From Mesorhabditis belari (taxonomy: Eukaryota > Nematoda > Chromadorea > Rhabditida > Rhabditidae), in contig CAUEEP010000737.1 in the NCBI GenBank assembly GCA_958450365.1, positions 102,501 to 166,500 on the forward strand: a stretch of 64,000 nt of DNA, in the 5' to 3' direction. Every line of letters starts with the position of its first letter. Position 1 is the first letter of the stretch. Of the stretch, positions 46,901-57,514 are shown piece by piece. Below the pieces are notes generated by a model that saw only the letters and a list, made by a program, of their open reading frames with translations, made no database searches and was not told the DNA's origin. The translations under genes and the position numbers were made by a program.

Positions 46901-49900
46901 ATAGATATTCGATCGAAGATTATAGCAATTTCATTGTAAAAAACAAAAACAAACCAGGATTCACGAGCTCTTTGCTTTTCTATCCGGATCGACGTTGACA
47001 TAGTGCCCTGGAAAAGATTTGCGTTTCATTCTTTTAGGGTTTTGTTTTGTTTTTGTTTTTCGGCTAACCAGGCTACCTCAACCTCAATTATTCTCATTCT
47101 TCTACCTACCGTAAATACTGTAATAGTAATTCCCACCCTCATAATGACGATGCGGAGTGTTGTGTAGTCTAGCTTTGAACGAGTTCTTCTCGACACGTTT
47201 TATGCTACAATGCGCGTTTAGGTATCAAAAAATAGCTGAAATTCAGAGCTATTTTTTGATACACCTAACTCGTTCACTCAATTTCAAATGCTACGCGATG
47301 CTCCGGCCTACGCGATGCTCCGGCCTACGCGATGCTCCGGTTCCTACGCGATGCTCCGGCCTACGCGATGCTCCGGCCTACGCGATGCTCCGGCCTACGC
47401 GATGCTCCGGCTACGCGATGCTCGGCCTACGCGATGCTCCGGCCTACGCGATGCTCCGGCCTGCGATGCTCCGGCCTACGCGATGTCAAAGCCTACGCGA
47501 TGCTCCGGCCTACGCGATGCTCCGGCTACGCGATGCTCCGGCCTACGCGATGCTCCGGCCTACGCGATGCTCCGGCCTACGCGATGCTCCGGCCTACGCG
47601 ATGCTCCGTACCGCGTGCTCCGGCCTCGCAGGTAGCCGGCCTACGCGATGCTCCGGCCTACGCGATGCTCCGGCCTACGCGATGCTCCGGCCTACGCGAT
47701 GCTCCGCCCTACGCGATCCCGGCCTACGCGATGCTCCGGCCTACGCGATGCTCCGGCCTACGCGATGCTCCGGCCCCTACGCGATGCTCCGGCCTACGCG
47801 ATGCTCCGGCCTACGCGATGCTCCGGCCTACGCGATGCTCCGGCCTACGCGATGCTCCGGCCTACGCGATGCTCCGGCCTACGCGATGCTCCGGCCTACG
47901 CGATGCTCCGGCCGTCATTATAAAAAGGATGACGAGAAAATGCGTTTAAAGTTAGACTACGTGATGCTCCGTTTTTTGATATCAAAAATAGCCCTCAATT
48001 TACTCTATTACTCTTCGATACTCAAAAGACGCATTTTTGAAAGTACGGGTGCTTTGCAAAAATGAAATACTAAAAACTTTGCACGACTACGCGACTGTAC
48101 GAGGAGGGTGGGGTACTATTAGCAGTATTTACGGTAACAAAATTTTACCGGTGTTGTTGAGTTTCTCGTGGTTGATTGACTGTTTTCGAAGGCCATATTG
48201 CGACGTGACCAATCAACGGGATCTGATGCTCACGAGAAAGAGCTTGAAGCTAAAAAATGACTATAGAAATCTTTGTCGATGATTGTCGATGAAAAAATTG
48301 GAGAAATTAGCCAACAAAACCCACGTCGTTCGGCGCCGAGAGCTCATCAGCGTCTCGGATGCGCCAACACTGACTCGTCCACGACTTGTCGGGCGTGTGA
48401 TCGCTTTGCGAAAGTAGTTTCCTGCAAACGCATTTTTGTTTTATTGTGACAATTTTGACAGCAATTCTCAGCATTTAATCGATGAAATACTTGAGAATAA
48501 GCCTGTACTTTTCAAGGATTCTAAAATACTTGAGAATATAATTTTCTAATCGATAAAATACTTAAGAGCATAATTTTCTAATCGATAAAATACTTAAGAA
48601 TACAATTTCCTAATAAGCCTATGCTTTTCTAAGGATTTTAAAGCTAAAGAGTATGTAGTCCCTCAATTTTCTAATTGTAATTGTAATTCCATAATCGCAA
48701 TCCTAAAGCACACTTCAATTTAGCTCTATTAAGCCGATCAAATTCAAGCCACAACTACAATTTAGCTTTTTTTAATGAACAAATCAAATAAAAATTAGCC
48801 TATCAAACGCTAATCTAGTTTTAAATTCAAAAAAAGAAATCTTAAACCCATCTTTTCTTACTCTTTTCTTACTCTTTCCTTTCAAACTCACCGAAAATCG
48901 AGAGCTATCCCACATTTTGTAGGCGAAAACGAGCAGGCAAATTGCCACCAAAACCCCAACACCGATCAGGATCAATTTCACGAGTAAACGCTAGGGAAAT
49001 TTTGAATATATAATAGTATTTTGAATAGCAGATTTGAGAAGTTTTTGAATTTCATAAAAAAAAGTCAAATTTTCAAATCCAACCCTCTTGTGGTGTGTTG
49101 CTCTTGGATGAGGGGCTGAAAATTCTTGAATTAGAATTAGGATTAGAAATCAGAATTAGAATTAGAATTAGGATTAGAATTAGAATTAGAATTAGGATTA
49201 GAATTATAATTAGGATTAGAATTAGAATTAGAATTAGAATTAGAATTAGGAAAAGAATTGCTGCCTGAATTTTCCTACCGCTGTGTCGATTTCATTTGTG
49301 CAAAGCGGAGTGTAACAGCAGCTAAATTTCATTGATAAATCGTTTTCTCACAAATAAAAACAACTAAACCGATGTTCCCCTTGAGCGTTGCTGAAGTTGC
49401 AAACGCCGGCGTAGAAAATGCGGTGACAACTGGAAAAGCCTCGATTGGATTTTACAATCGACTTTACAACTGAACTCAAAGCTCGATTTATTCAAGCTTT
49501 GTCATTAGATGATGGATAGTTTTTGAGTTCACTATTGAATCCGATCAAGGTCAAGATCGATGCTTGTCTTTTGACTGAACCAGATTCTAGATCTGGCTTC
49601 TGATCTCACATCCACTTCTTATTGGCCTAGAAAATGATTTTGATCTACTTGTTATCTGGCTTGGAAAATGGTTTGCAGACCTAGGAAACCTGGAAGCCGG
49701 TGTCGAACCGGCTTCAGTTGACCTTTCGTTTCAGAGAAAGCACTAACCATTACACAAAGGCTGTGAACGTTCCCCCGAAATGCTTATAGATTTCCTCAAC
49801 GAAAAATCAATGTTTAGCCAAGCTAGGTTCAGTCTCTCTTGACAGCCTAGCCTGAACTGGTTTGTCTCTAATCTGGCCTGAGCTCCTCTAATCCAGCCCC

Positions 49901-50982
49901 AAAGCGTCAGCACAAACTGGCCAGTTCAATCACAAACACTCAATTCCTTGACTCACTCATAGACGGCCGTCGTGATTTAGTGTTTGCGTGATGAAAGACG
50001 ATGACTCTGCACGCGCTCTCCACCCCTCGCCAGGCAAGGCCATATTCGCGTACTCTGGGCCGACTTGATGCTCCAACTGAAAAGAATCTCGTTTATACGG
50101 TATTTGATTTGAATCATAATTCCACCTCAGTGCACTGATCGGAGCCTGCCGAGCAATTACAGAGACGACTCTCTCGTTCAGATTGATGCCCGTATCAGTC
50201 AATGTACTCTCGACTACCAAATTAAGAAGTAGAATAAGGGCTGACCTCTCAACTGAAGGGGATTGGGCTGGGATGAGTTAAACTCCACCAATAAAAAACA
50301 GTTACCCCAAACTAAGTTAGACTCCAAGTTAGACTTTCTACCTAAGTTAGACTCAGTTGGACTCAAGTTAACCTAAGTTAGACTGAGTTAAACTGAAGTT
50401 AGACTCAAGTTAGAACTAAGTTAGACTCAAGTTAACCTAAGTTAAACTAAATGTTAGACTCAAGTTGTAAAGATTGTTTTGTTAGACTAAGTTTAATTGC
50501 TCAAACCAAGTTAGACTCAAGTTAGACCTTTAAGTTAACCTAAGTTAAACTAAGTTACGGGCTCCAATTTTCGTTAAACTAAGTTAAACTCAAGTTGTAT
50601 CTTGATCACAATGTCCTTCATTATATTTGATTTAATCCACAGATAAATCCTCCAAACGTACCCGGATTCTCGTGCAGAAAGCGCACTAATTTCTTCGTCA
50701 AGCGCTCACCATACGATAAATCATCGAATTCCTAGCATTTTATTATTTAGTACAATAGTTTTCCCTTTAAAATTGCCCACCTCGACGCTTCCCGAGCATC
50801 TCATTTCTCTCCGAATCAAGCAACGTTGAATTCTGAGTAATTTTTGAAATCAAAAGAACATAAATTATATGTAGATTTAATTTAATATAAAAGAATGATA
50901 TCTCTTTCACCTGTTCATCCGAGTACTCACAAATACTCAAAGAAAAAAGAAGTAAGAGCGAGAAAACCCGTCGACCCTTCAT
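40988..50982 (-). CDS. TGF-beta/activin type I receptor serine/threonine kinase
   Basis: Single-pass receptor kinase that phosphorylates Smads. Minus-strand exons 5' to 3': 50911-50982 (signal peptide, MKGRRVFSLLLLFSLS), 50781-50832, about 50641-50731, about 49957-50220, 49380-49429, 49279-49321 (CCYTPLCTN, extracellular Cys box), 48892-48990 (membrane helix LILIGVGVLVAICLLVFAY), 48321-48421, 46955-47007, 46763-46873, 46306-46406, 45930-46008 (TIALQINIIKDVGSGRFG), 45712-45790 (VAVKIFCSRDESSW), about 44325-44400 (REVEIYNT), about 43970-44053 (TEYHPFGSVYDFL), about 43770-43860, 43077-43141 (AIAHRDIKSKNVLVK), 42898-42967 (IADLGLAV), 42577-42639 (RYLAPEIL), 42067-42133 (ADMYSFGLVMWEIL), 41865-41944, 41675-41768, 40988-41229 (DECWRPVPGRRLTA). 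HRDIKSKN and ADLGLA mark it as type I, resembling C. elegans DAF-1/SMA-6. No SGSGSG GS box is seen; TSDGGTLSTL lies in its place. Frame breaks occur in several exons. Confidence 0.88.
42310..42425. repeat. GTAGGAATAGAG minisatellite between small inverted arms
   Basis: 12-bp units (A/T)GTAGGAATAGA in tandem. It is bordered by GAAAACTTTCGAGTTTAGAG at 42300 and its complement near 42440-42460, so the array sits inside a short inverted repeat. Confidence 0.8.
43270..43682. mobile_element. fold-back element, family 5
   Basis: Left arm about 43270-43430 (ACACGAGTCCGGGGCAGGGA, then GAGTATGAAACCC and GATACTAAACATGGCTAGG) is complementary to about 43530-43682. It sits in a receptor intron. No transposase. 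Confidence 0.8.
44105..44250. repeat. AATAATATAACAATAATAT simple repeat
   Basis: Trinucleotide-like AAT/ATA repeat in a receptor intron. Confidence 0.85.
44690..44990. repeat. CTGCCTCCAGTCCAGAATCC minisatellite
   Basis: About ten imperfect copies of a 25-29-bp unit (GCCTCCAGTCCAGAATCCTGG / CTAACCT) in the receptor intron between the ATP-site exon (45712) and the exon at 44325. Its GC content is well above the surrounding DNA. Confidence 0.9.
45285..45500. repeat. GCCGAAGATCTA 12-bp minisatellite
   Basis: Tandem 12-bp unit CTAGCCGAAGAT with some GGAAGAT variants, in a receptor intron. The open frames it creates are compositional. Confidence 0.9.
46505..46685. repeat. TGTACTCTAAA minisatellite
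   Basis: Units of TGTACTCTAAATGTACTC in a receptor intron, about 15 copies with length variants. Confidence 0.85.
47107..48136. mobile_element. TIR element filled with a 17-bp satellite
   Basis: Ends are inverted repeats: left ACCGTAAATACTGTAATAGT then AATTCCCACCCTC (47108-47140), right GAGGGTGGGGTACTATTAGC then AGTATTTACGGTA (48103-48136). Inside, a hairpin (GTATCAAAAAATAGCT and its complement, 47223-47263) precedes the satellite. A related TTTTTTGATATCAAAAATAG follows it. No transposase. It lies in an intron of the receptor gene between the exons at 46955 and 48321. Confidence 0.8.
47289..47912. repeat. GC-rich 17-bp satellite, about 36 copies
   Basis: Unit GGCCTACGCGATGCTCC, 17 bp and about 70% GC, in an otherwise AT-rich window. 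A few units have deletions (for example near 47410, 47462, 47620-47640 and 47715). Because 17 is not a multiple of 3, all three frames stay open and repeat a 17-residue peptide, producing false open frames up to 300 codons. It is not a gene. Confidence 0.95.
49130..49255. repeat. GAATTAGAATTAGGATTA repeat
   Basis: Six-base GAATTA/GGATTA units in a receptor intron next to the Cys-box exon. Confidence 0.9.
49690..49772 (-). repeat. degenerate tRNA-like sequence
   Basis: On the minus strand TGTAATGGTTAGTGC resembles a D arm of the Gln/Glu/Asp type, CTTTC...GAAAG could be an anticodon stem, and GCCGGTTCGACACCGGC is a perfect T arm. The acceptor ends do not pair well and the variable region is about 10 bases. 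Probably a tRNA-derived relic in a receptor intron. Confidence 0.4.
50290..50600. repeat. AAGTTAGACTCAAGTTA minisatellite
   Basis: Imperfect AAGTTAGACTC and AAGTTAACCT units over about 300 bp in a receptor intron. Confidence 0.85.
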
Positions 50983-51536
50983 CTCATCACATATTTCAAA
51001 ACGAACGCGAGAATCTAGATAGAAAACCGATTGAAACCTCTCAAATTCCCTAAAATTTATCAACTATAGAAAGTATTGGAATGTTGGTGTTTATTTAAAT
51101 GAAACTATTGATTCAAATGAAATAGATTGACTGAATAAAAGCTAGAGTAGGATAAAAGCTTAGAGCTAGCATTGGACTAGTCAAAGGTTTATGACAGTCA
51201 AATTGACAGTCAAGGATAATGTTTAAAAAATAAAAACGTTTTAGAAAAGAATTAAGTCAAAAGCAATGGGTAATGATTATCAAAGTTATGTTTTATTTTT
51301 ATGTAGAGCTTTTTTTTTGGAAAGAAACGGGGAAATGCCAGCTGATTGTTTGTGAGGAGACAGAGGGGAAATGGGCATTGGAGTCTTGTGGAATAAAGTG
51401 GAAAGAAAAGGGAAAGAGATATTCAACCAAAAGAAGAAGATATTCCCATAAAGAAGGAAAAGAAATGCGTTGAGAAAGTTATGCATGAGATTATTGGGGC
51501 AAAAAAATCAAACCAAATCAAATCAAAAAAATCAAA
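50983..51536. other. 5' flank of the receptor gene
   Basis: AT-rich upstream region of the minus-strand receptor. A purine-rich stretch (51400-51480) gives short Lys/Arg-rich frames that are not supported as genes. Confidence 0.4.
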
Positions 51537-51690
51537 CCTGTGTCCGCGTCAACTCTTTCCAAATGTTCGAGGAACGGGATTTGCAAAAAGTCTAGCTGAA
51601 AATATTGATGCTAGATATTGAATAACGAAAGCTAATTGATTGAAAAACGATCAAAATCAAAATCTCAAGATTATTTTATGAAATGGGCAT
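51537..51690 (-). pseudogene. stray copy of collagen exon 2 and flank
   Basis: ACCTGTGTC, CGTCAACTCTTTCCAAATGT, TCGAGGAACGGGATTTGCAA and GTCTAGCTGAAAATATTGAT match the collagen exon and its intron edge at 54739-54830, with small indels. The intron-like homology continues to about 51690 (ACGATCAAAATCAAAA, TTATTTTATG). No other collagen exons accompany it, so it is an isolated fragment. Confidence 0.75.
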
Positions 51691-51714
51691 TGGAGTCTTA
51701 TGGAATAAAGGAAA

Positions 51715-51815
51715 GAAAAGGAAAGAGATATTCAATCAAAAGAAGATATTCAATCAAAAGAAGATATTCAATCAAAAGAAGATATTCAATCAAAGAAAAG
51801 ATATTCAATTAAAGT
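51715..51815. repeat. GATATTCAATCAAAAGAA tandem repeat
   Basis: Five copies of an 18-bp unit AGATATTCAATCAAAAGA just downstream of the collagen fragment. Confidence 0.85.
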
Positions 51816-51904
51816 GGTAAGAAAAGAAATGCGTAATGAAAGTTACGAAGGAAATTATTGGGCAAAAATTTATAAAAGTTTTCGACTGGAACATGGAATG
51901 CTAT

Positions 51905-52045
51905 CTTTTTTTTTTGCGCACCTTTTTGGGGTAGGCTACTTTCACGCCATTTATTTGCGCAACAGGGTCATTTGCGCAAGTACGTTTGCGCGGCTCTTTA
52001 TTTGCGTAACAGGGTCATTTGCGCAACTTTGACGTTTTTAAGGGA
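51905..52045. repeat. GCGCAA-rich repeat
   Basis: TTTGCGCACCTTTTT is followed by two direct copies of TTTGCG(C/T)AACAGGGTCATTTGCGCAA about 50 bp apart. Similar GCGCAC motifs occur in the fold-back elements at 17135-17590 and 52790-53145. Confidence 0.6.
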
Positions 52046-52789
52046 CGTTTTTTAAGGGAGTTTTTGGCGTTTTTTTGTTGTTTAAAATTCTAGTACGGTT
52101 TTGTTTATTCTTAAAAACCATTGTTAACTAATTTTTCCGCATTTTCCCAAGAATCCGCATCCATCGTATACTGCGGTGCCGACTTTCCGAAGAAATGACG
52201 CAAATAATCAACCGTTTCAAGCTTTCATCGGCTATCAATCTCACTGTTGGACAACTACACACGGAAGAAAACTGTATTGGCTCGACAAAAAGCAAGCAAC
52301 GTTTTACGATTTCTACATTTTCGTTTACGCCCGGTTAACAGCCTTGATTTATGTAGTTACATCTTTCTCAGCTTTTGACTTATATTAAAAATTTGATTTT
52401 TATTGTTGTCCCAAATTTCATTGCTATTGTTGTCCTAACTTTCATTGTTATCGGTTGCACTTTTGTTAAAGCGATAAATATTTTCCACTCACCGTTACTC
52501 GCTCTTAGAAAGGGCTAATGTGGATAAATATTGGAGGCTTTTTGCAAAAATTGGAAGATTTCATAAAAATAGAAGAAATAAAAAAAGAGCGCAAAAATGA
52601 AAATGCTGATTGCGCATGCGCGTGCTTAATACAGCGCGCGTGCTCAGGGTTGCGCAAGCGCACGATAAGGCGCCCAGTTGCGCTAAAAGACCCTTTGTAC
52701 GGCAGCAGCACTTGCACTGGTGGACTCTAAAGCCCTTCCGCGCACTACATCTACTCATCCATCACAGCCTGCCCGCCTGAAAGTAGTTT
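52046..52789. other. no recognised gene
   Basis: A plus-strand open frame at 52176-52388 (MPTFRRNDANNQPFQAF...) has an ordinary composition but no family match. A GC-rich GCGCATGCGCGTGC patch lies at 52611-52680. It may be internal sequence of a larger element bounded by the GCGCAC repeats. Confidence 0.3.
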
Positions 52790-53145
52790 CATTCCCACCT
52801 TTATCTTTCCTTGAGCAGGCTGTAGAGTTTAAAATCTTTTCATATAAGGGTTTCAGATACGTGGACCCCGAATTTCAGGAATTAGACCTCAGCACATGTC
52901 AAATTTGAGCTAAAAGGCAAAAACTATGTAATTCAACGCTTTTTCGCAGTTTTTGCATTTTAGCTCTAAGCTCTTTTAGTTTTTTGGCGTGTTAGCGAGG
53001 TTTGATTTGCTTGATTTGTTGAAATTCAGAATCTGAACATACAATTTCTTATATGAAAAAGATTTTTGAAGCTCTAATGGCCTTTTCTAGCGAAAATAAA
53101 AAGGTACGCAAAATGTCCAGGTGCGCTAAAAAAAAAGTGTCAAAA
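52790..53145. mobile_element. fold-back element related to family 2
   Basis: AAAATCTTTTCATATAAG (52830) is complementary to CTTATATGAAAAAGATTTT (53050), and inner GAGCTAAAAGGCAAAAACT pairs with CAGTTTTTGCATTTTAGCTC. The right end (53098-53145), read in reverse, contains GCGCACCTGGACATTTTGCG then TACCTTTTT, close to the arm of the element at 17135-17590. Confidence 0.6.
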
Positions 53146-53428
53146 ATTACTACAGTAGATTTCGCTTAAACTTATAGCATTCTTTCTATTCCATTAGATT
53201 CTCTTATTCTCTCTAATGATATCGCTTTCTTTAAGAGTAAAATCAAGCTTCTCTTGTTTATGCTAGAAAGATACGTTTATACCCTTTGCACAACTCAAAA
53301 GAACGATCTTTTCCTCTGTACTTTGTGCTCAAATTTTTAAACGATTCCTGAATTGATTTCTTTCTTCGATTTTTTGCGAATTGTCTTCTTTTCTTTCCAA
53401 TATATTTATTGCTACACAAAATTCCAGG

Positions 53429-55108
53429 CTATTCACTAATATCCAGGAGCTGTCCTTGGCGGTGGACAATGATCACAGTGGCTCCACTCGGACCACTTTT
53501 TCCATCAGTTTCTCGATCTCCATCCTCCGTCCCCGGTTGCCCATTTCCTCCCTTGTTTCCCAGTCCTCCCTCTGGCCCAGCTTCTCCATCATCTCCTATC
53601 TTGTTCCTTGGTTGTCCTGATTCCCCATCAGCCCCAGGTTCTCCCTGTGGCCCTGGGGGTCCTGGTGGTCCATTCGGTCCAGGAATTTCCGGATAATTTC
53701 CCTGGTTGCTCTGGTGTTCCACGACCTAAAAAGGCATAGATGATCTATAGATGATCTCTAGATGATCTCTCTTACCTTCCAGGTCTCTCCGTCCAATCCA
53801 GCACCCAGCTGGTCCGGGTGGGCCACGAGGTCCAGCGTTTCCTAAGGCTCCCGGACCTGAAAATCATAGAAATCTCTCTTTCTCTAGATCTTTACTCCTC
53901 CAGCCCTTCCTGGTCTCCATTGGGTCCTTTAGGGTCTCAGGATTTCCAGCTGATCCTTCAGGTCCTCTCCGGATAATCGAAGCACCAATCATGCAATGGT
54001 GCGGGAGTGGCAGCAGGGGTCCATCGGGCCATTCTGTTCCTGAGCTCCTGAAAGCATTGAATATTCTTGAGAATCCACTCTTGTGCTACCAGGGTTTCCA
54101 TTCCTCCAGCGTCTCCATCTGGCCTGTGTGGGCCTCAAAATGAGTTTGGATAGATGTAGTTGGATGGTAGAACTCCTTTATTCAAAATGTAATTTCTTAT
54201 CTCATTGTCAGTTCTTAGCTGTAAAGTTTATGGTTTTGTCTTTGAAAAATTTTAACTTTTAAAAATTTTAACGAATCTAATGAATCAAAATTTACTATAA
54301 AAGATTTTTGAATGTTTTAATGTATCAACTTATCGCAGTAACCTAACGATGAGTCTAAAAAGGGCCAAAAAAGACTTCTCAAACTTCAAAAATGACACTC
54401 AGGAAACAGTATTGAGCCTATTTACAAAGGTTGCTCTTCATTTTCTAATCGAAATTCGAATAGAAACCCGTGGCCCGGGTGGTGACACGCCGCATCCACA
54501 GCATCCACCGCCCATCTGGCGCTTGTCTCTCCCATCGTCCATCCCATATCGAACTGCTCGTCCATCTTTATCTCTCACCATGCCCCCAGAAACTGTTGCT
54601 AGTACCCAAATCGTCCATCTTTCAGAATTTCAATATCGAATCAATACTAAATCAACTTCAAATCAACTTCAAATCAATCTCAAATCAATATCAAATCAAT
54701 ATCAAATCAATATCAAATGAATCTCAAATCAATATCAAACCTGTGTCCCGTCAACTCTTTCCAAATGTTCGAGGAACGGGATTTGCAAAAGTCTAGCTGA
54801 AAATATTGATGCCAGTTATTGAATAACTATTGAATAATGAAAAGCTAATGATTGAGAAACGATCAAAATCAAAAGAAACTATCAAAACCCTTAAGACTAT
54901 TTTATGATCTAGATCTAGATCAAACTTTCTTTTCCCTGTAAATTTACCTCAGCTTGCATTCCTGGTTCTTGCGTTTGTTGTAGATAATTATAGAATAAAG
55001 GAACGATGAGGACTGAGATCAAGATTTGGCGCTTGCTGAGATCGAGACACCGCAGAAGGCGATTCGTCGCAATGCCTTCGCTTCTTCATTCATCACTTTT
55101 TCAGTCAT
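53429..55108 (-). CDS. nematode cuticle collagen
   Basis: Secreted structural protein of the cuticle. Minus-strand exon 1 (54948-55108) starts MTEKVMNEEAKALRRIAFCG, then after a one-base break a hydrophobic segment LISVLIVPLFYNYLQQTQ: the cuticle-collagen N-terminal domain with signal-anchor helix. Exon 2 is 54741-54796 (LDFCKSRSSNIWKEL). A region about 54450-54640 gives the Cys-rich interruption CCGCGVSPPGPR. Gly-X-Y repeats then run from about 54150 down to 53480 (GPNGPPGPPGPQGEPGADGE), ending GATVIIVHRQGQLLDISE-stop at 53429. Several frame breaks interrupt the triple-helical part. The ATG is directly preceded by CAATATTAG, a possible spliced-leader acceptor. Family is certain; the individual collagen type is not. 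Confidence 0.88.
54640..54738. repeat. AATCAATATCAA repeat in collagen intron
   Basis: Tandem ATCAAATCAATATCAA units directly before the exon 2 donor side of the collagen gene. Confidence 0.85.
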
Positions 55109-55350
55109 CTAATATTGAGAAATTGATAGGTTAAGAATTGAACGAAATTGAAGAATCAGCTTGTTGATAGCTTTTGATAGCTTAAGCGAATTGAATGAAA
55201 TTTCCTTGAAAATTGGAAAAGAAAAATTATTCCACAGACCAAGCAGAGAAAATTTCTTTCCAAATAGTTGAATATCTTTTTTGTGTAATAAAAAGGCTTT
55301 AGATTTATTGAATTTTATATTCTTGAATTGTTCTTTGAATTGTTTTTACT

Positions 55351-55884
55351 TATTGGGTTGGAGAGAATGAGTCGAAGTGCCGAAAATGCCAAAAATGTCT
55401 GAAAACTTCTATTCGACTTCTTACAAATAATACATGTGTTTGTATGAGTAGAATGGATAACTAATTCTCTACAAAAATGACATTTAAAAGAAAAATTCAA
55501 AACAGCGCCTCCGCTCAAGAAAAGTTTTCATTTTTTCACAAAACTACAAACTGTCATCTAGAAAACCATTGCTGGGATCTTCCCGCAAATTTAGCAACTT
55601 AAGTAATTGAATGTGCTCTATCTTTTTTATATAAACACCAAAGAAGGTTTATGTGGAAAGAAAACTGTTCAAATGGATGAGTCGGACTCTTTGCCATTTT
55701 TAACCAGTTGCGTTTCGAAGTTCATAAACTCCACGAAAGAAAAAGTTTTGTGGAATCTCTCAAAAGTCATTTTGTAGAGAAATAGTGGATCCTTTGATGA
55801 AACCAAACGTATGTTTAAAGAAGGCTTTATGTGTGCAAAAAGTCCCTTTAAAGTTAGGCGCCGACTCATTCTCCCAACCCAATA
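55351..55884. mobile_element. mariner-type MITE with TATTGGGTTGG ends
   Basis: TATTGGGTTGGAGAGAATGA then GTCG at the left mirrors CGACTCATTCTCCCAACCCA then ATA at the right. Interior 534 bp codes for no transposase I can recognise. Shares the terminal ATTGGGTTGG with the element at 36001-36574. Confidence 0.8.
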
Positions 55885-56240
55885 AATTGAAAGTGTTGTT
55901 ATTTTTGGATTGATAAAGATCTACCCTTTTAGATTAGATTCTTTTTGTGAAAAAGGCAAATCAAAGTTTAATTCTTGTGAATGAAGTGAATGAATTCCTT
56001 GAAATTCTTCATCCCTTGATTTTGATTCAAAGAATCAAAAAACTCAAGTAGTGCAGGGAATTTATGGAAAAAAATGTTCGAAAAAGAAGTTTAAGATGAG
56101 GTAATCTGGAGAGATTTTCTCGTTCACTTACTTATCTGTTCATTCGTTCACTGACAATTATTCGTTCCCTACAATTTTCGTTCCCTATATTCGTCTTCAC
56201 CCACACAATTATTCTCGAAATTTCCAAGGATTTTTCAAGA
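55885..56240. other. AT-rich, nothing recognised
   Basis: Follows the MITE; short CATTCGTTCACT-type repeats near 56130-56200. No exon signals. Confidence 0.4.
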
Positions 56241-56244
56241 TATT

Positions 56245-56920
56245 TCTTTGAGAAATCTTTGAGAAATTTCTTCATTTTTGAAGAGAAAGTATTGAGTTTT
56301 CATTTTTAATTCACTTTTTATATCTTGAAATGTCAAATTGAGCTGGTATATTTTGAGGAAATAGAACGCATTCTATTTAGTTTAAGGAATTCCCTTCTGT
56401 CCTTTGGGGTCTACGGGAAAACAAAAGAATCTTACCGCTGTGAAAGGGGCTCAGCTTTTACAGATTTGCATACAAAGTCTAGAAGAAGACAAATCTAGTT
56501 TCACATAAGTCTGAAGAATATTGAAAGAGGGGACAAGTCTAGAAGAAGACTACCCTAGAATAAGACAAATTCGTGAAGAAGACAAATTTCGCAGTTAAAA
56601 GACACACTTCTATAATAAGGACAATTCTAGTTTTTAATGCCAAAAACACTTTCATGAAGAATTTAATGATTCAAATCTATAAGCTAAAAAGAAATATAGA
56701 TGGTACTGAGAGAGATTTTCGTTCAATTCATAGAATTTTACTTAAAACTCCCAAAGATTTTCGGCAAGATTCTTAAGAAATTTCTTCATTTTGGGAGTGA
56801 AAGTATTGAGAGTTCTCATTTTTAGCTCACTTTTTATATCCTGAAAGAACAAAATTGAGCTGGTATACTTTGAGGAAATAGAAACGCATCCAATCGTATC
56901 TAGCGCAAGTGGAATTTCCT
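56245..56920. repeat. diverged direct duplication of about 140 bp
   Basis: 56263-56400 and 56775-56920 share AAATTTCTTCATTTT, GAAAGTATTGAG, CTCACTTTTTATATC and AATTGAGCTGGTAT then TTTGAGGAAATAGAA in the same order and orientation, about 510 bp apart. The spacer contains repeated GTCTAGAAGAAGAC motifs (56479, 56539). Confidence 0.75.
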
Positions 56921-56992
56921 TCAGTTTTTTTTGCAGTAAAGACTTGAAAAGCAAAGAATTCAATGCTAGAAAGGATTCGTTTCATAGATTTT

Positions 56993-57192
56993 ACAGATAC
57001 AGATTACAGATACAGATTACAGATACAGATACAGATACAGATACAGATTACAGATTTTACAGATACAGATTACAGATACAGATTACAGATACAGATTACA
57101 GATTACAGATACAGATTACAGATACAGATTACAGATACAGATACAGATTACAGATACAGATACAGATTACAGATATTACAGATTACAGATTT
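56993..57192. repeat. ACAGATTACAGATACAG repeat
   Basis: About 200 bp of ACAGAT and ACAGATT units. Open frames are compositional. Confidence 0.95.
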
Positions 57193-57514
57193 TTAGCCTA
57201 AAGTCTAAAACATAATGTTTTAGAGTTATTTTAGAAGAAAATTCCAAAAATTTCTATTAGACTTTTCAGCAAATTCTTTCATTTCTTTTCCGTTCTGGAA
57301 AAGTAAAACGTACATAACAACTGGTCTTTCAAGAATTAATCTATGATTTTCTGTAAATAAAAAGAAAATAAAGTGTTTATTGATCAATTTCCATTTTTCT
57401 CTAAAGCCAATTTCTATTTGATCTTTAAGCACAAAGTGTAGAAAAAGATAGATCTTGTTTTTAACGTAAAATCTTGTTTTTAAGATCTTGTTTTTAACGT
57501 AAAACACTTTGATG

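Noticed and set aside
47289..47912. Possible CRISPR array
   Set aside because: Units are contiguous 17-mers with no unique spacers, in a eukaryotic intron.
47157..48065. A 302-codon plus-strand open frame with a 17-residue repeat
   Set aside because: It is produced by a 17-bp satellite whose length keeps all three frames open; the same peptide appears in each frame, so there is no evidence of coding.
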